DNA from: Dialister sp.
Lineage (GTDB): Bacteria > Bacillota > Negativicutes > Veillonellales > Dialisteraceae
Direction of reading: 5' to 3'
DNA length: 5,479 nucleotides
Assembly (NCBI GenBank): GCA_022722495.1
Contig: JAIJLI010000165.1
Location: forward strand, 1 to 5,479
Numbering within the stretch: the first letter of the stretch is position 1; each line of letters starts with the position of its first letter. Below the pieces are notes generated by a model. It was not told the DNA's origin, ran no database searches, and saw nothing but the letters and a program-made list of their open reading frames with translations. This document shows positions 4,352 through 5,479 of the stretch, piece after piece. The position numbers were made by a program, and so were the translations under genes.

Positions 4352-5479
4352 TTACTTCTTCTCTCTCGTTTCTTTTGCGAGACGAATGGCGAGTTTCGCA
4401 CCTTCATCCATGGAAGAAGCCGGATACAGATTCTTGATATCCGCTTTGGCCAGGATCTCGCGTCCGCGCTCTACATTGCGTCCCTCGAGACGAACCACGA
4501 CAGGGATCGGGAATTCCTCTTTGCCGCCGGAAAGAAGCGCAGCCGCTTCGACAATGCCCGTCGCGATGACATCGCACTTATTGATGCCGCCGAAAATATT
4601 GATCAGAATGCCGTCGACCTGATCGTCTTCAAGCATGATCTTGAAGGCTGCCACGATCTTTTCCGGCGTAGAGTCACCGCCGACATCGAGGAAGTTGGCC
4701 GGTTCACCACCGTTTTCCTTGATGATATCGACAGTCGCCATTGCAAGACCTGCCCCGTTGACCATGCAGGCTACGTCGCCGCCGAGATTGACATAGTTCA
4801 ATCCCTCCGCTGCGGCTTCTCTTTCCTTCTGGTCCTCTTCCGTGATGTCGCGCAGTGCTACGATCTCCGGATGACGGGAAAGCGTGCTGTCATCGAAGTT
4901 CAGCTTCGCATCGAGCGCCATGACGTCGCCTTCTTCGGTGACGACCAGCGGATTGACTTCCGCCAGTGAGCAGTCCTTATCCACAAAGACATTGTAGAGA
5001 TACTTCATGAAGGTCGCTGCTTTTCTGATGGTCGACTTGTCGAAATGAAGCGCATACGCCATGCGCTGTGCCTGGAAATCGGCCAGACCGATGACCGGGT
5101 CGATGTACTCTTTGATGATCTTTTCCGGATTTTCTGCTGCCACGTCCTCAATGGACATGCCGCCGGACTCCGAACCCATCATGACGACGCATTCCGCCTG
5201 ACGATCCACGACAAAGGAGAGATAGTACTCTTTCTTGATATGGCAGCCGGCTTCGATCAGAAGACGATTCACCGTCTTGCCCTGCGGGCCGGTCTGGCGG
5301 GTGACGAGTACCTTGCCAAGAAGCTCCTTCGCATATTTTCTGACTTCATCCAGAGAACGGGCGAGCTTGACACCGCCCGCCTCCCCGCGGCCGCCTGCAT
5401 GGATCTGTGCCTTTACGACCACGACCGGCGTATCGAGACGCTTCGCATTTTCCAGCGCATCTTCGACTGTGAATGCCGG
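4352..5479 (-). CDS. sucC: Succinate--CoA ligase (ADP/GDP-forming), beta subunit, 5' end cut by window
   Basis: 375 codons are visible. The frame is open to the window edge, so the GTG at 5422 is an internal Val, not the start. The family is about 385-400 residues long, so roughly 20-25 N-terminal residues are missing. The ATP-grasp domain supplies the nucleotide site and the C-terminal domain meets the alpha subunit. Visible signatures (numbering from the first visible residue) are [18 protein letters not shown] (21-38), the metal-ligand pair N176 in AEVNPLVV and D190 in [10 protein letters not shown] (same spacing as Asn199/Asp213 in E. coli), [12 protein letters not shown] (238-249), [12 protein letters not shown] (260-271) and LINIFGGI (292-299). 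It acts with SucD as the substrate-level phosphorylation enzyme. No canonical terminator separates it from sucD, but 408 bp of repeats do. Confidence 0.96.
   Translation of the reverse strand, partial: PAFTVEDALENAKRLDTPVVVVKAQIHAGGRGEAGGVKLARSLDEVRKYAKELLGKVLVTRQTGPQGKTVNRLLIEAGCHIKKEYYLSFVVDRQAECVVMMGSESGGMSIEDVAAENPEKIIKEYIDPVIGLADFQAQRMAYALHFDKSTIRKAATFMKYLYNVFVDKDCSLAEVNPLVVTEEGDVMALDAKLNFDDSTLSRHPEIVALRDITEEDQKEREAAAEGLNYVNLGGDVACMVNGAGLAMATVDIIKENGGEPANFLDVGGDSTPEKIVAAFKIMLEDDQVDGILINIFGGINKCDVIATGIVEAAALLSGGKEEFPIPVVVRLEGRNVERGREILAKADIKNLYPASSMDEGAKLAIRLAKETREKK

Overview
The window carries six genes, all on the minus strand, so transcription runs from right to left. Gene content suggests a low-GC-phylum (Firmicutes) bacterium with moderate GC. 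A Negativicutes-type anaerobe such as the Selenomonas/Megasphaera/Dialister group is my best guess, based on a GerW (YtfJ)-like start next to a DUF2953 gene, strong AGGAGG ribosome sites and the style of the succinyl-CoA synthetase genes. The genus cannot be fixed from this sequence.

Right part (3041-5479): sucC (5' end cut by the window edge) and sucD encode the beta and alpha subunits of succinyl-CoA synthetase. The two genes are normally adjacent. Here a 408-bp non-coding stretch (3944-4351) full of short repeats separates them. sucD ends in a strong intrinsic terminator (3011-3038).

Middle (2497-3040): a second repeat-rich spacer (2734-3040) is followed by a 70-residue two-helix membrane protein of unknown function. 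That gene has its own promoter (TTGACG-17-TATTGT) and its own terminator.

Left part (1-2472): a PAP2-family membrane phosphatase with a clear promoter (TTGTCA-17-TAAAAT), then a WYL-domain transcriptional regulator, a DUF2953 membrane protein (YtfI-like) and the first 24 codons of a GerW/YtfJ-like gene. The last three overlap by 4 and 8 bases and are very likely translationally coupled. The regulator lies 65 bp after the phosphatase with no terminator between, so all four may form one operon.

The most unusual content is in the two spacers that flank sucD. They hold related mosaics in opposite orientation. In both, the order is a 44-48 bp conserved block, then a short tandem array, a 28-bp GCGGCGC/GCGCCGC palindrome (27 of 28 bases shared), and a heptanucleotide array of the GTCACTA type. 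The sucC-sucD spacer adds a second GC palindrome and further 7-bp arrays of unrelated sequence. This looks like a family of composite non-coding repeat elements built from 7-bp units and hairpins, and it leaves sucD between inverted copies.
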